Source: JBMFVE01 sp049966155 (lineage in GTDB: Bacteria; Bacteroidota; Ignavibacteria; Kryptoniales; JAKASW01). Taken from it: DNA of 64,000 nt. The DNA is taken from NCBI GenBank assembly GCA_049966155.1, contig JBMFVE010000001.1, forward strand, positions 496,001 to 560,000, written 5' to 3'. Shown piece after piece: positions 34,828 through 42,666 of this stretch. The notes under the pieces are model-generated. The model ran no database searches. It was given only the letters and a program-made list of their open reading frames with translations, and was not told where the DNA came from. How positions within the stretch are numbered: the stretch's first letter is position 1; the number at the start of each line of letters is the position of its first letter. The position numbers and the translations under genes are program-made.

Positions 34828-35412
34828 ATGAAACCAGGCAAAAAACATTTAAGAAAAAAAAATTATCCGAAAAAGGCTTTAAAGAAACGGGAGAAAAGTT
34901 CCGTTGATGCAAACAGGATAAACCTCGAAATTGAAATTGCGATATTTGAAGTCGACAAAATATTTGAGGGGCAGGGGGATAAGCTGGATGATGGATATAT
35001 CACCGAATCACTGGCTTCGTTTATCAAACTTGTAGAAGAAAACAGTTTTGTCTTGCTTGCGGAAGATCTTCACGAGGGTGTGGATGATGAATCTGATATG
35101 CTTCACATTAACCTCGTGAATCGCATCAACTCTCTGTATGAAGAACTTGATGCTGAAATTGATGATTCCTTCATTGTTGAAGCCTTGAAAAGATTGCTGT
35201 CTAAGGTAAAGAAATATAAATCTGCAAAGAACTCCAGGGCTTACCTAGACGCGCTAACAAAAAAAATGAAAGAAATGGGTTATAAATCGGAATTCTATAC
35301 TGAGTCAGACACGAATGACAATACCCTGAGTCTAGATGAAATAGACGATATTGATGACCTCACTTCTGACGATGACGAATTTGATTTAGACGATTTCAGA
35401 CCAGAGCCTTAA
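34828..35412 (+). CDS. Hypothetical charged protein, basic head and acidic tail
   Basis: A 194-residue protein I do not recognise. The first 30 residues are strongly basic (KKHLRKKNYPKKALKKREK), the middle is helical, and the last 45 are very acidic (LSLDEIDDIDDLTSDDDEFD). No signal peptide or membrane segment. The ATG at 34828 is preferred over a TTG two codons upstream; no clear ribosome site is seen. It lies between the MFS gene and ychF on the same strand. The bipolar charge suggests nucleic-acid or ribosome contact (inference). Confidence 0.65.
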   Translation: MKPGKKHLRKKNYPKKALKKREKSSVDANRINLEIEIAIFEVDKIFEGQGDKLDDGYITESLASFIKLVEENSFVLLAEDLHEGVDDESDMLHINLVNRINSLYEELDAEIDDSFIVEALKRLLSKVKKYKSAKNSRAYLDALTKKMKEMGYKSEFYTESDTNDNTLSLDEIDDIDDLTSDDDEFDLDDFRPEP

Positions 35413-35473
35413 AAGTCCCCGAAAAATTATTGCCGTGAGCGAAACAAATTAACTGAGATTAGGATCCATACAA

Positions 35474-36568
35474 ATGGGATTTAATTGTGGTATAATCGGC
35501 CTTCCAAACGTTGGAAAATCAACAATTTTCAACGCTCTGACTGCAGCCAATATTTCGGCAGAAAACTACCCGTTTTGCACGATAGAACCCAACATTGGAA
35601 TAGTTCCCGTGTCCGACGAACGACTGACCAGATTAGCTCATATGTACAAAACACGGAAGGTGATCCCCACAACAATAGAGTTTGTGGACATTGCAGGCCT
35701 TGTAAAAGGGGCAAGTAAAGGCGAAGGCCTCGGGAATCAATTCCTGAGCCACATTCGTGAAGTGGACGCAGTTGCTCACGTCGTCAGGTGCTTTGATGAC
35801 GAAAATGTCGTACACGTAGATGGTTCGGTCAATCCCCGACGTGATATTGAGGTTGTCGAGACTGAATTAATCATCAAAGACCTCGAAACCATCCAGAAAA
35901 AGCTAAAGGAAGTAGAAGGCAGAGCACGATCTGGCGACAAAAAGTTAAAGGAGGAAGCAGACTTCTATCATCGATTGAGCGAGCACCTTAACTCCGGCCG
36001 ACTGGCAAAGTATATTCAGTGCACTGAAGCAGAAAAGGAATACCTGGAATCACTCCATTTGTTGACTGACAAGCCGGTGATGTACATAGCAAATGTTGAT
36101 GAGGCCAGTCTTAAAAGACCAAATCGATATGTTGATGACGTTAGATCAATCGCTGCAAGGGAAAATGCCAAGGTAGTTGTTGTGTCAGGAAAGATAGAGG
36201 CTGAGCTATCACAACTAAGCGTAGAAGAAAAGAGCGAGTTCCTGCGTGAGCTCGGAATTAATGAATCCGGCCTTGACATGGTTATTCGAGAAGGATATTC
36301 TCTACTTAATCTTATCACCTTTTTCACCGCCGGTCCAAAAGAGGTCCACGCGTGGACGGTCCCTAACGGCACGCTCGCTCCAAAGGCTGCCGGGAAAATA
36401 CATTCTGATTTTGAGAAAGGATTTATCCGAATGGAAGTCATTAAATACAATGATCTGATACGACTTGGGTCAGAACAGGCAGTTAAAGATGCAGGCTGTC
36501 TTCATATAGAGGGAAAAGAATATGTGGTTGAGGACGGCGATATTATCGTAGTAAGGTTCAATGTCTGA
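35474..36568 (+). CDS. ychF: Redox-regulated ATPase/GTPase YchF (Obg family)
   Basis: A 364-residue Obg-family P-loop protein of the cytosol. G1 is GLPNVGKST (residues about 8-16), then NYPFCTIEPNIG (switch I), VDIAGLVKGASKGEGLGNQFL (G3), and a YchF-type variant NVDE in place of NKxD, which is why YchF prefers ATP. The C-terminal TGS-like region has FFTAGPKEVHAWTVPNGTLAPKAAGKIHSDFEKGFIRMEV. It associates with ribosomes and is linked to stress in other bacteria. Complete at both ends. Confidence 0.97.
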   Translation: MGFNCGIIGLPNVGKSTIFNALTAANISAENYPFCTIEPNIGIVPVSDERLTRLAHMYKTRKVIPTTIEFVDIAGLVKGASKGEGLGNQFLSHIREVDAVAHVVRCFDDENVVHVDGSVNPRRDIEVVETELIIKDLETIQKKLKEVEGRARSGDKKLKEEADFYHRLSEHLNSGRLAKYIQCTEAEKEYLESLHLLTDKPVMYIANVDEASLKRPNRYVDDVRSIAARENAKVVVVSGKIEAELSQLSVEEKSEFLRELGINESGLDMVIREGYSLLNLITFFTAGPKEVHAWTVPNGTLAPKAAGKIHSDFEKGFIRMEVIKYNDLIRLGSEQAVKDAGCLHIEGKEYVVEDGDIIVVRFNV

Positions 36569-36584
36569 CAACAGAGGTGAATAA

Positions 36585-37457
36585 ATGAAGTCACTAAAGT
36601 TGATTTTTGCCCTTTTAACATTTCTTCCATTACCACTTACTGCACAAAATCAGCAGCGCCTTCAGCATCTGAGGTTCTACTCTTCAAGTATGAACGATAC
36701 AATGAAGGTTATGATACTGCTCCCATCAGGTTACGATACAACCAAACCATATCCTGTTCTCTATCTCCTTCATGGATGGATGGGAAGCGAAATTGACTGG
36801 ATCTCCAAGACATCGCTTGAATCTTACACCTCCAGTTTACAGGCTATTATTGCCATGCCAGATGCACGCAACTCATGGTATGTTAATTCCAACACCGACA
36901 AAAAACTGAAGTACGAAGACTATATTATTAAAGATTTGCCTCGATTTCTTGAATCAAAATTTAGAATTGACACGGTTCGAGAGGCTATTGCAGGCCTTTC
37001 AATGGGTGGATATGGAGCTCTTGTTTTATCATTGAGATATCCAGGGAAGTTCATATTTGCTGGGGACCTCAGCGGAGCTATTTCAATCCCTCAAATTATT
37101 GATTCGACTCTTGCAGGCACAACCAACTATATTTACAAATTAAAAACAAACCCTGCATGGCGAAGTATTATTGATGCATTTGGGGAAAATGACAAGATGT
37201 TTAGAGATGACCACAACGTTTTTGTATTGCTTGAACGCGACAGAGGAAAACCACTCCCATATTTTTTTATGTCAGTTGGCATCCAGGACGAATTCCGGGA
37301 CTTTATACCCATGCATCACCTTTTTATCGATTCTCTTCGAGCAATGAGATATGCGTACGAATACCATGAAGTACCAGGGCACCACAACTGGAAATTTTGG
37401 GACGAACAGGTAAAAATACTCCTGTCAAGAATGAAAACGGTGATGAATATAAATTAA
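36585..37457 (+). CDS. Exported esterase of the esterase D / alpha-beta hydrolase family
   Basis: A 290-residue protein with a signal peptide (SLKLIFALLTFLPLPLTAQ). The alpha/beta-hydrolase core has YPVLYLLHGWMGSEIDW (oxyanion region), the nucleophile elbow AGLSMGGYGAL near residue 143, and a C-terminal PGHHNWKFW supplying the His. The layout matches esterase D/feruloyl esterase-like proteins (PF00756). The natural ester is unknown. A good GAGGTGA site. The next gene begins close after or within its 3' end. Confidence 0.88.
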   Translation: MKSLKLIFALLTFLPLPLTAQNQQRLQHLRFYSSSMNDTMKVMILLPSGYDTTKPYPVLYLLHGWMGSEIDWISKTSLESYTSSLQAIIAMPDARNSWYVNSNTDKKLKYEDYIIKDLPRFLESKFRIDTVREAIAGLSMGGYGALVLSLRYPGKFIFAGDLSGAISIPQIIDSTLAGTTNYIYKLKTNPAWRSIIDAFGENDKMFRDDHNVFVLLERDRGKPLPYFFMSVGIQDEFRDFIPMHHLFIDSLRAMRYAYEYHEVPGHHNWKFWDEQVKILLSRMKTVMNIN

Positions 37458-37474
37458 CAATAACCCGGGCCAAG

Positions 37475-38161
37475 GTGAAAGAAGCAATAGAGACTCTCAA
37501 TAATGAAGTTATTTCCTGTAAAAAGTGCCCACGACTTGTAAGATGGCGGGAAAAAATCGCAGGTGAAAAAGTCGCAAGATTTTCTAACTGGATTTATTGG
37601 GGAAAGCCGGTTACTGGCTTCGGGGATTTAAATGGAAAACTCATAGTAATAGGCCTTGCACCAGCAGCACACGGGGCAAACAGAACAGGGAGGATGTTTA
37701 CAGGAGACAGAAGCGGAGAGTGGCTTTATAGAACGCTTTATAAATATGGCTTTGCCAGTCAGCCTGTCTCTTACTCAAAGAACGACAGCCTACAGCTGTA
37801 CAACTGCTATGTCACGGCAATTGTGCGATGTGCACCTCCTGAAAACAAACCAACCCCAAAAGAAATCCAAAACTGCAATCCCTTCCTCACCCGTGAACTA
37901 AAGCTTTTGTCGAATTTAAAGGTAATTGTAACTCTTGGCAGGATGGCATTTGATTCAACGATTAAGACCATCCGAAAGCTCAATCTCACAAATCGAATCA
38001 AATTCCCATACTTTTCTCACGGCTTAATATTTCCAATTAATGACCGGATAACCATTATCGCATCTTACCATCCAAGCCAGCAAAATACGTTTACAGGGAA
38101 ATTAACTGCACCAATGTTCGACTCTATTTTTGCCAGTGCAGCTCAAATCCTCAATAAGTAG
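37475..38161 (+). CDS. Family 5 (UdgB-type) uracil-DNA glycosylase
   Basis: About 228 residues with a GTG start at 37475; the frame is open upstream, but that would overlap the esterase by 61 bases. Motif 1 is GLAPAAHGANRTGRMFTGD, diagnostic for family 5 UDGs, where the usual catalytic Asp/Asn is replaced. Motif 2 near the end is SYHPSQQNTFTGKL. Cysteines in CKKCPRL, RCAPPENKPTP and further on fit a [4Fe-4S] cluster. It removes uracil and other deaminated bases from DNA. Such enzymes are common in thermophiles, which weakly hints at a warm habitat. Confidence 0.88.
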   Translation: MKEAIETLNNEVISCKKCPRLVRWREKIAGEKVARFSNWIYWGKPVTGFGDLNGKLIVIGLAPAAHGANRTGRMFTGDRSGEWLYRTLYKYGFASQPVSYSKNDSLQLYNCYVTAIVRCAPPENKPTPKEIQNCNPFLTRELKLLSNLKVIVTLGRMAFDSTIKTIRKLNLTNRIKFPYFSHGLIFPINDRITIIASYHPSQQNTFTGKLTAPMFDSIFASAAQILNK

Positions 38162-38265
38162 CAAATTTTAGACACCAGCTCAACTGTTTTGAGAAACTTC
38201 CGATAAAAATCTCAGTTGCGTTAAAAAAGTTCGTAACTTGTCACAAAAGGAGAAAGGAAGCGGTC

Positions 38266-38484
38266 ATGGATGACAATTTAGACAATCCAACTAACGACTT
38301 CATAAGGCGAAAAGAGGAAGAAGAGCTGTTTGCAGCAATAATAACAGGCTACCTGAAAGACAGAATTGAATTAGACGTTTATCCGGATGGTGTTTTTGTT
38401 AGAGAAAAAAATCATCCTGAACGTGGAGAAATATTTTTCCCGTTCGATGATAACGAAAAGGGTGATTCAGAATATGATCAATAA
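38266..38484 (+). CDS. Small hypothetical acidic protein
   Basis: A 72-residue protein with a clear AAAGGAGAAAGG site. It is acidic (DDNLDNPTNDFIRRKEEEE at its start, ending GDSEYDQ). It could form a small alpha/beta domain (RIELDVYPDGVFVREK). No family recognised. Its 3' end overlaps the 3' end of the opposing radical SAM gene by 7 bases. Confidence 0.6.
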   Translation: MDDNLDNPTNDFIRRKEEEELFAAIITGYLKDRIELDVYPDGVFVREKNHPERGEIFFPFDDNEKGDSEYDQ

Positions 38485-39470
38485 ACCTGATCTTTAAACG
38501 GAATTAATCTGTCAGTAAAATCCGGACGGTAATGCCCCTGACTTTCAAAGTCCTGAATCCACCCATTTTCAAAACCAAATTTCTCGACAAGATTGAGAAC
38601 TTTTTCGTATTCTGATTCTCTAATCTGTCGACTGAGAAGCGTTATGGATCCGGCTCTATTCGTCGGATAATACTGAGACATTATCGATAGTGCCACATCG
38701 TTCCCGAGCTCATTAGCTATCCATCTTAGTATTTCTTCACTTCCCGCAATGTCATTAGGAAGAACAAGGTGTCTAATAATCAACCCCCTCTTTAACAAGC
38801 CATCGTCACCAAATACAAGTTCACTACCAACCTGACGATGCATTTCCTTTATTGAATATTTAGCAAATTGAGGGTAGCCTTTAATCTTTGAGTAATGATA
38901 ACCGGCTGCCTCATCACTGTACTTCAGGTCAGGGAGATAAATATCTATAATGCCATCGAGAAGCTTCAGTACCTTAACAGAATCATATGCATTCGTATTA
39001 TATATAATTGGTAAATTTAACCCTCGTCCCACCGCCATGTAAATTGCCCTGACTATCTGCGGGACGAAATGAGTTGGTGAAACAAGCCCGATGTTGTGAC
39101 AACCTCGTTCCTGCAATTCTAACATTATATCAGCAAGTCGATCAAATGTAACCTCGTTCTTAATTTCTTCTCTGTAATTTTGGCTGATTTGATAATTCTG
39201 ACAATAAACACATCTAAGGTTGCAATTTCCAAAAAAAATATTACCCACCCCTTTTGTACCCACCAGAGGAGGTTCTTCTCCAAAATGAGGCGTATAGGAA
39301 CTTACAATTGGTAAATACCTGGAGTAACAACGTGCCATTTCACCCTTTTTACGGTTAACATGGCATTCAAGCGGGCATATGCTGCATGATTCCAACATGG
39401 AATCCAATAACTCGATTCTCCTTTCGAGCTCGCCAGTTTCATAAAGACGTACATATGAAGGAACAAACAT
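38478..39470 (-). CDS. Radical SAM protein, pyruvate-formate-lyase-activating-like (COG1313)
   Basis: About 330 residues from the ATG at 39470 (MFVPSYVRLYETGEL); the frame is open upstream to 39524, but the family begins here. The radical SAM cluster motif is CNLRCVYCQNYQ. An additional N-terminal Cys set (CSICPLECHVNRKKGEMARCY) precedes it and probably binds another cluster. GLVSPTHFVPQIV and YNTNAYDSV follow as in COG1313 proteins. These use SAM and a [4Fe-4S] cluster for radical chemistry; the substrate is not known. It follows the SDR gene. Confidence 0.85.
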   Translation of the reverse strand: MFVPSYVRLYETGELERRIELLDSMLESCSICPLECHVNRKKGEMARCYSRYLPIVSSYTPHFGEEPPLVGTKGVGNIFFGNCNLRCVYCQNYQISQNYREEIKNEVTFDRLADIMLELQERGCHNIGLVSPTHFVPQIVRAIYMAVGRGLNLPIIYNTNAYDSVKVLKLLDGIIDIYLPDLKYSDEAAGYHYSKIKGYPQFAKYSIKEMHRQVGSELVFGDDGLLKRGLIIRHLVLPNDIAGSEEILRWIANELGNDVALSIMSQYYPTNRAGSITLLSRQIRESEYEKVLNLVEKFGFENGWIQDFESQGHYRPDFTDRLIPFKDQVY

Positions 39471-39502
39471 AATAGACACAAATGTGTTTACAATATCAAA
39501 TT

Positions 39503-40267
39503 TTACAATGGATTGGTAGCCCACAATTCCACTTCGCGCACCAGTGCTCGAGGTGGAAGCTTAATAGCATGGATGACGGTGTCGGCAACATCTTCTGCAC
39601 GAAGTCGGGCTCCCCTACCTCCTTTTAAAATTTGATGAGCCTCTTTCTCAGTCACATCAACCGAGCTCGGTGTTACCACCACCACCCGAACGTTGTATTC
39701 ACGAACTTCTCTCAAAAGCGCTTCTGAAAATCCTTCTATACCAAACTTAGATGCCGAATATGCGGCAGAATTTGCACTTGCTCTTTTTCCAGATGTGGAT
39801 GAAATCATGACTATGGTGCCATCCATTTTTTCCATCATTTCAGGCAAGACAGCACGTGATAGAAGAAACGGGCCTGTCAAATTTGTATTGATTATGTTAT
39901 TCCATTCATCCAGACTCATTTCGGTCACAGGCCTCTCCAGAAACTGACCGGCATTGTTAATCAGGATATCCACTGTGCCAAACTCAGTAAGGGTTTTTGA
40001 CAGGAGTCTGTGAACACTTTTTTCGCTTGTTACATCTGTCTGAACTCCAATCACCCGCCCACCCATTGCCTCAAGCTCAGCAACGACCACTTTCAAATCC
40101 GACAATGTCCGCCCCGCGATTGAAACAAAAACACCTTCACTCACAAGTCGCCTGGCAATAAACTTTCCAAGTCCACGTGACCCGCCTGTCACAATCGCTA
40201 CCTTTCCTGCAATGCTATTGCTGTTTAGTTTAACATTATTTTCACCTTTGAGAATCCTCTTAGCCAT
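39503..40267 (-). CDS. Short-chain dehydrogenase/reductase
   Basis: A 254-residue SDR. The cofactor motif is VAIVTGGSRGLGKFIA (TGxxxGxG), followed by NNAG (ILINNAGQFLERP) and catalytic Ser...YSASK (Tyr and Lys). The Arg after the first Gly motif region (SIAGRTLSDL) favours NADP(H). The start at MAKRILKG has a GGGGA site and lies 19 bases after hprK; the frame is open upstream, but that part overlaps hprK. 3-ketoacyl-ACP reductase-like, substrate not known. Confidence 0.88.
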   Translation of the reverse strand: MAKRILKGENNVKLNSNSIAGKVAIVTGGSRGLGKFIARRLVSEGVFVSIAGRTLSDLKVVVAELEAMGGRVIGVQTDVTSEKSVHRLLSKTLTEFGTVDILINNAGQFLERPVTEMSLDEWNNIINTNLTGPFLLSRAVLPEMMEKMDGTIVMISSTSGKRASANSAAYSASKFGIEGFSEALLREVREYNVRVVVVTPSSVDVTEKEAHQILKGGRGARLRAEDVADTVIHAIKLPPRALVREVELWATNPL

Positions 40268-40286
40268 TGATTTTTCCCCGTTGATT

Positions 40287-41303
40287 TTATTCAAAATCTC
40301 TTTCGAAGTACCTGTTAGCTCCTGTGCTACCTTTTTTCTTTTTTCTGATAGCTTCTTGAATTTTCTGGTTAAAGACTTCTGCAGCATCATAATCATACAA
40401 CCGCAAAAGTTGATTCAATGCGATGACTTCCGCTATAACAGTTATGTTTTTTCCAGGAAGTATCGGAAGTTTAACTAATGGAATTTCGACTCCAAGTATA
40501 GAAATATTGTCATGATCCAGACCGGTCCTTGTATACTCCTCCTGCGGATCCCATACCTGCAATTCAACAACGACTTCTATGCGCTTTTGCTTTCTAACTG
40601 CTCGGATTCCAAATATACTACGAACGTCAATAATTCCCAGACCTCGAACTTCCATAAAGTGCTGTGCGATCTTTGAGTTCTTACCTATGAGTATATCCTC
40701 ACCCTTCCTGAAAACACCAACAGCATCATCTGCCACCAGCCTATGCCCCCTTTCAACAAGATCAAGAGCAATCTCACTCTTTCCTATACCACTTTTGCCG
40801 ACAAACAGTAAACCAACGCCGTAGACATCTACAAGTGACCCATGAATAACGGTGTTTGGAGCAAACACATCGTCCAGAAATTCTCCCAGAAAATAAATAA
40901 GCCTTGTGGTTTCGAGAGAACTGACAAAAACCGAAACCTTATGAGAAGTCATTACTCCAATCAGCTCCGGCTCAATTTCGTTACTATTTGATATTATTAT
41001 GCATGGAATCTCAAATTGCAAAATTGTCTCCAGAGCCCGAATGCGGTCTTCAAATTTGAGTGAACTAAGATACCGCACTTCTGTGTTTCCAAAAATCTGT
41101 ACGCGATTAAAAGTAAAAAGATCCACATATCCAGCCAGCGCTAGCCCGGGGCGATGAACGTTCTTATCTGTAATTAACCGATGAAATCCGATATCTCCAT
41201 TTAACGGCTGAAGCTTGGTCTTTTCCCGAACCTGATGATACATCTCACCAACAGAAATGTCTTTTCGCCTTATTTCCTTTGTATCCCATGTTCTCGATGC
41301 CAT
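40287..41303 (-). CDS. hprK: HPr kinase/phosphorylase
   Basis: A 338-residue protein. The N-terminal DRTGG-like domain is followed by the kinase domain with Walker A VGKSGIGKS (about 168-176), HRLVADDAV (catalytic region) and the signature MEVRGLGIIDVRSIFGIRAVRKQKR. It phosphorylates and dephosphorylates HPr on Ser in response to metabolic state. No HPr or EI gene is in the window. Next to hpf, an arrangement often seen in bacteria with incomplete sugar PTS. Confidence 0.95.
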   Translation of the reverse strand: MASRTWDTKEIRRKDISVGEMYHQVREKTKLQPLNGDIGFHRLITDKNVHRPGLALAGYVDLFTFNRVQIFGNTEVRYLSSLKFEDRIRALETILQFEIPCIIISNSNEIEPELIGVMTSHKVSVFVSSLETTRLIYFLGEFLDDVFAPNTVIHGSLVDVYGVGLLFVGKSGIGKSEIALDLVERGHRLVADDAVGVFRKGEDILIGKNSKIAQHFMEVRGLGIIDVRSIFGIRAVRKQKRIEVVVELQVWDPQEEYTRTGLDHDNISILGVEIPLVKLPILPGKNITVIAEVIALNQLLRLYDYDAAEVFNQKIQEAIRKKKKGSTGANRYFERDFE

Positions 41304-41341
41304 TTCACTTCAATATAAATAAAATTGTCTAAATCCGCACA

Positions 41342-41375
41342 CAAAAAAGCCGCAGTTGATAAGATCAGCTGCGGC
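41342..41375 (-). terminator. Rho-independent terminator after hpf
   Basis: On the minus strand ATCAGCTGCGGC's complement and GCCGCAGTTGAT form a 12-bp stem (one wobble) around 3 bases, followed by a run of six T. It ends the hpf transcript, so hprK must start from its own promoter between 41304 and 41341 or by readthrough. Confidence 0.85.
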
Positions 41376-41399
41376 TCCTGCACAATTGCTGTAATTTGA

Positions 41400-41702
41400 T
41401 TATTCGTGATGAAGCTTTTCTTTAAATTTCTTTAGCTGCATTTCGAGTTTGTCAACAGCCTTGTCAACCCCTTTAAAATAATCATCCGTGGTTTCCTGAG
41501 CAGTGAGAATTTTGTTATACACTGCCAATTTTATCTCCACCAACTTATGTGAGCCGTTATTTTTCGAATGATCGGGACTAAATATTACATCGCAGTTCAC
41601 GACACCGTCGAAGAACTTACCAAGTCTGGAAATTTTTGTCTCTGCATATGATTTCAAAGCTTCATCGGCCTTGAAATGACGAGCTGTGATGTTAATGTTC
41701 AT
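41400..41702 (-). CDS. hpf: Ribosome hibernation promoting factor, short form
   Basis: A 100-residue protein. MNINITARHFKADEALKSYAETKISRLGKFF and the acidic/basic surface (KLVEIKLAVYNKILTAQ, DDYFKGVDKAVDKLEMQLKKFKEK) match the HPF/RaiA family. It binds the 30S decoding region and silences or pairs ribosomes in stationary phase. It lacks the C-terminal dimer domain of long HPF. A strong AAGGAGG site. It is followed by a terminator. Confidence 0.93.
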   Translation of the reverse strand: MNINITARHFKADEALKSYAETKISRLGKFFDGVVNCDVIFSPDHSKNNGSHKLVEIKLAVYNKILTAQETTDDYFKGVDKAVDKLEMQLKKFKEKLHHE

Positions 41703-41757
41703 CTTATTTTCCTCCTTTTTAAAGTTGGATGCTGCGGGCGTACACTGGATGCATTGC

Positions 41758-42666
41758 TTAGTTCTTTGCTCGTGGATGAGCTTTCGAGTAAACTCGCTTT
41801 AACTGCTCAATAGATAAATGAGTATAAATTTGTGTGGTTGACAGGCTTGCATGACCCAAAAGCTCGCGCACTGCTTCAAGGTCAGCTCCGTGATTTAAAA
41901 GATGGGTTGCAAATGTATGCCTGAGTGTGTGTGGCCCTTTTCTCTCAACGTTTGAGAATTTTTTTATTTGTCTTGCAACAATTCTATACACTGAGGAAGG
42001 AATCATTCGCTTCCCATTTGAAGATACAAACAGCGGCTGGTCGAATCCCAAATTCATCTCTTCACGACTCTGCAGATAATCCTTTAGAGATTCCACTGTG
42101 CGCTCCAAAAGGGGCACCAATCTTTGCTTGTTTCGTTTGCCTGAAACTTTCAAAGTACAGCCGTCTAAATCCACACTTCCGAAATTAAGACCGCATAACT
42201 CGCTGACCCGAATTCCCGTACCATAGAGCAATTCTAATATTGCCCTGTCACGATATCCATTTTCCACATCAATGGGTAACGACGATAGCATTTTTTCCAT
42301 CGCAGCCTCTTCGACATAAACCGGGATTGGCTTCCCCTTACGCGGTGTTGATATGAATCCGGTGAAATCAGCCTGTAAATATTCAAACCGTACCAGAAAT
42401 TTTGCCAGTGATCTAATACTGGACAGCTTTTTCCTCACCGTTAACCTCGAATTTTTTCTTCGATCCAGCTCCACCAGAAAAGCACGCACAACATCAGCCG
42501 ACAAGTCCTCAATGGTGACTTCCATCATGCCAAGATATCCTGAAAGGAAATCCGCAAATTCCTGAAGCGATTTATCGTATGTAAGAATCGTCAGCGGGGA
42601 GGCAGCCTTCTCCTTTTTAAGATATTCGAGAAACATACTCCTTGCTTTGTTAACGCTGTACTTCAT
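41758..42666 (-). CDS. xerC: Tyrosine recombinase XerC/XerD-like
   Basis: A 302-residue site-specific recombinase. The N-terminal SAM-like core-binding domain is about residues 5-90; the catalytic domain has Arg in GTGIRVSELCGL, the HTLRHTFATHLL box (HxxR), LGHASLSTTQIYTHL (His and the Tyr nucleophile). It resolves chromosome dimers at dif with FtsK. Whether it is XerC or XerD is not settled. Its start overlaps the topA stop by 4 bases (ATGA), an order common in this group. No flanking attachment site suggests a mobile element. Confidence 0.93.
   Translation of the reverse strand: MKYSVNKARSMFLEYLKKEKAASPLTILTYDKSLQEFADFLSGYLGMMEVTIEDLSADVVRAFLVELDRRKNSRLTVRKKLSSIRSLAKFLVRFEYLQADFTGFISTPRKGKPIPVYVEEAAMEKMLSSLPIDVENGYRDRAILELLYGTGIRVSELCGLNFGSVDLDGCTLKVSGKRNKQRLVPLLERTVESLKDYLQSREEMNLGFDQPLFVSSNGKRMIPSSVYRIVARQIKKFSNVERKGPHTLRHTFATHLLNHGADLEAVRELLGHASLSTTQIYTHLSIEQLKRVYSKAHPRAKN

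Noticed and set aside
36016..36450. 144-codon minus-strand ORF inside ychF
   Set aside because: Entirely antisense to highly conserved ychF; no own ribosome site or family.
41758..42666. Tyrosine recombinase as the integrase of a mobile element
   Set aside because: It is coupled to topA, has the XerC/D layout, and no attachment repeats, cargo or tRNA junction is nearby.
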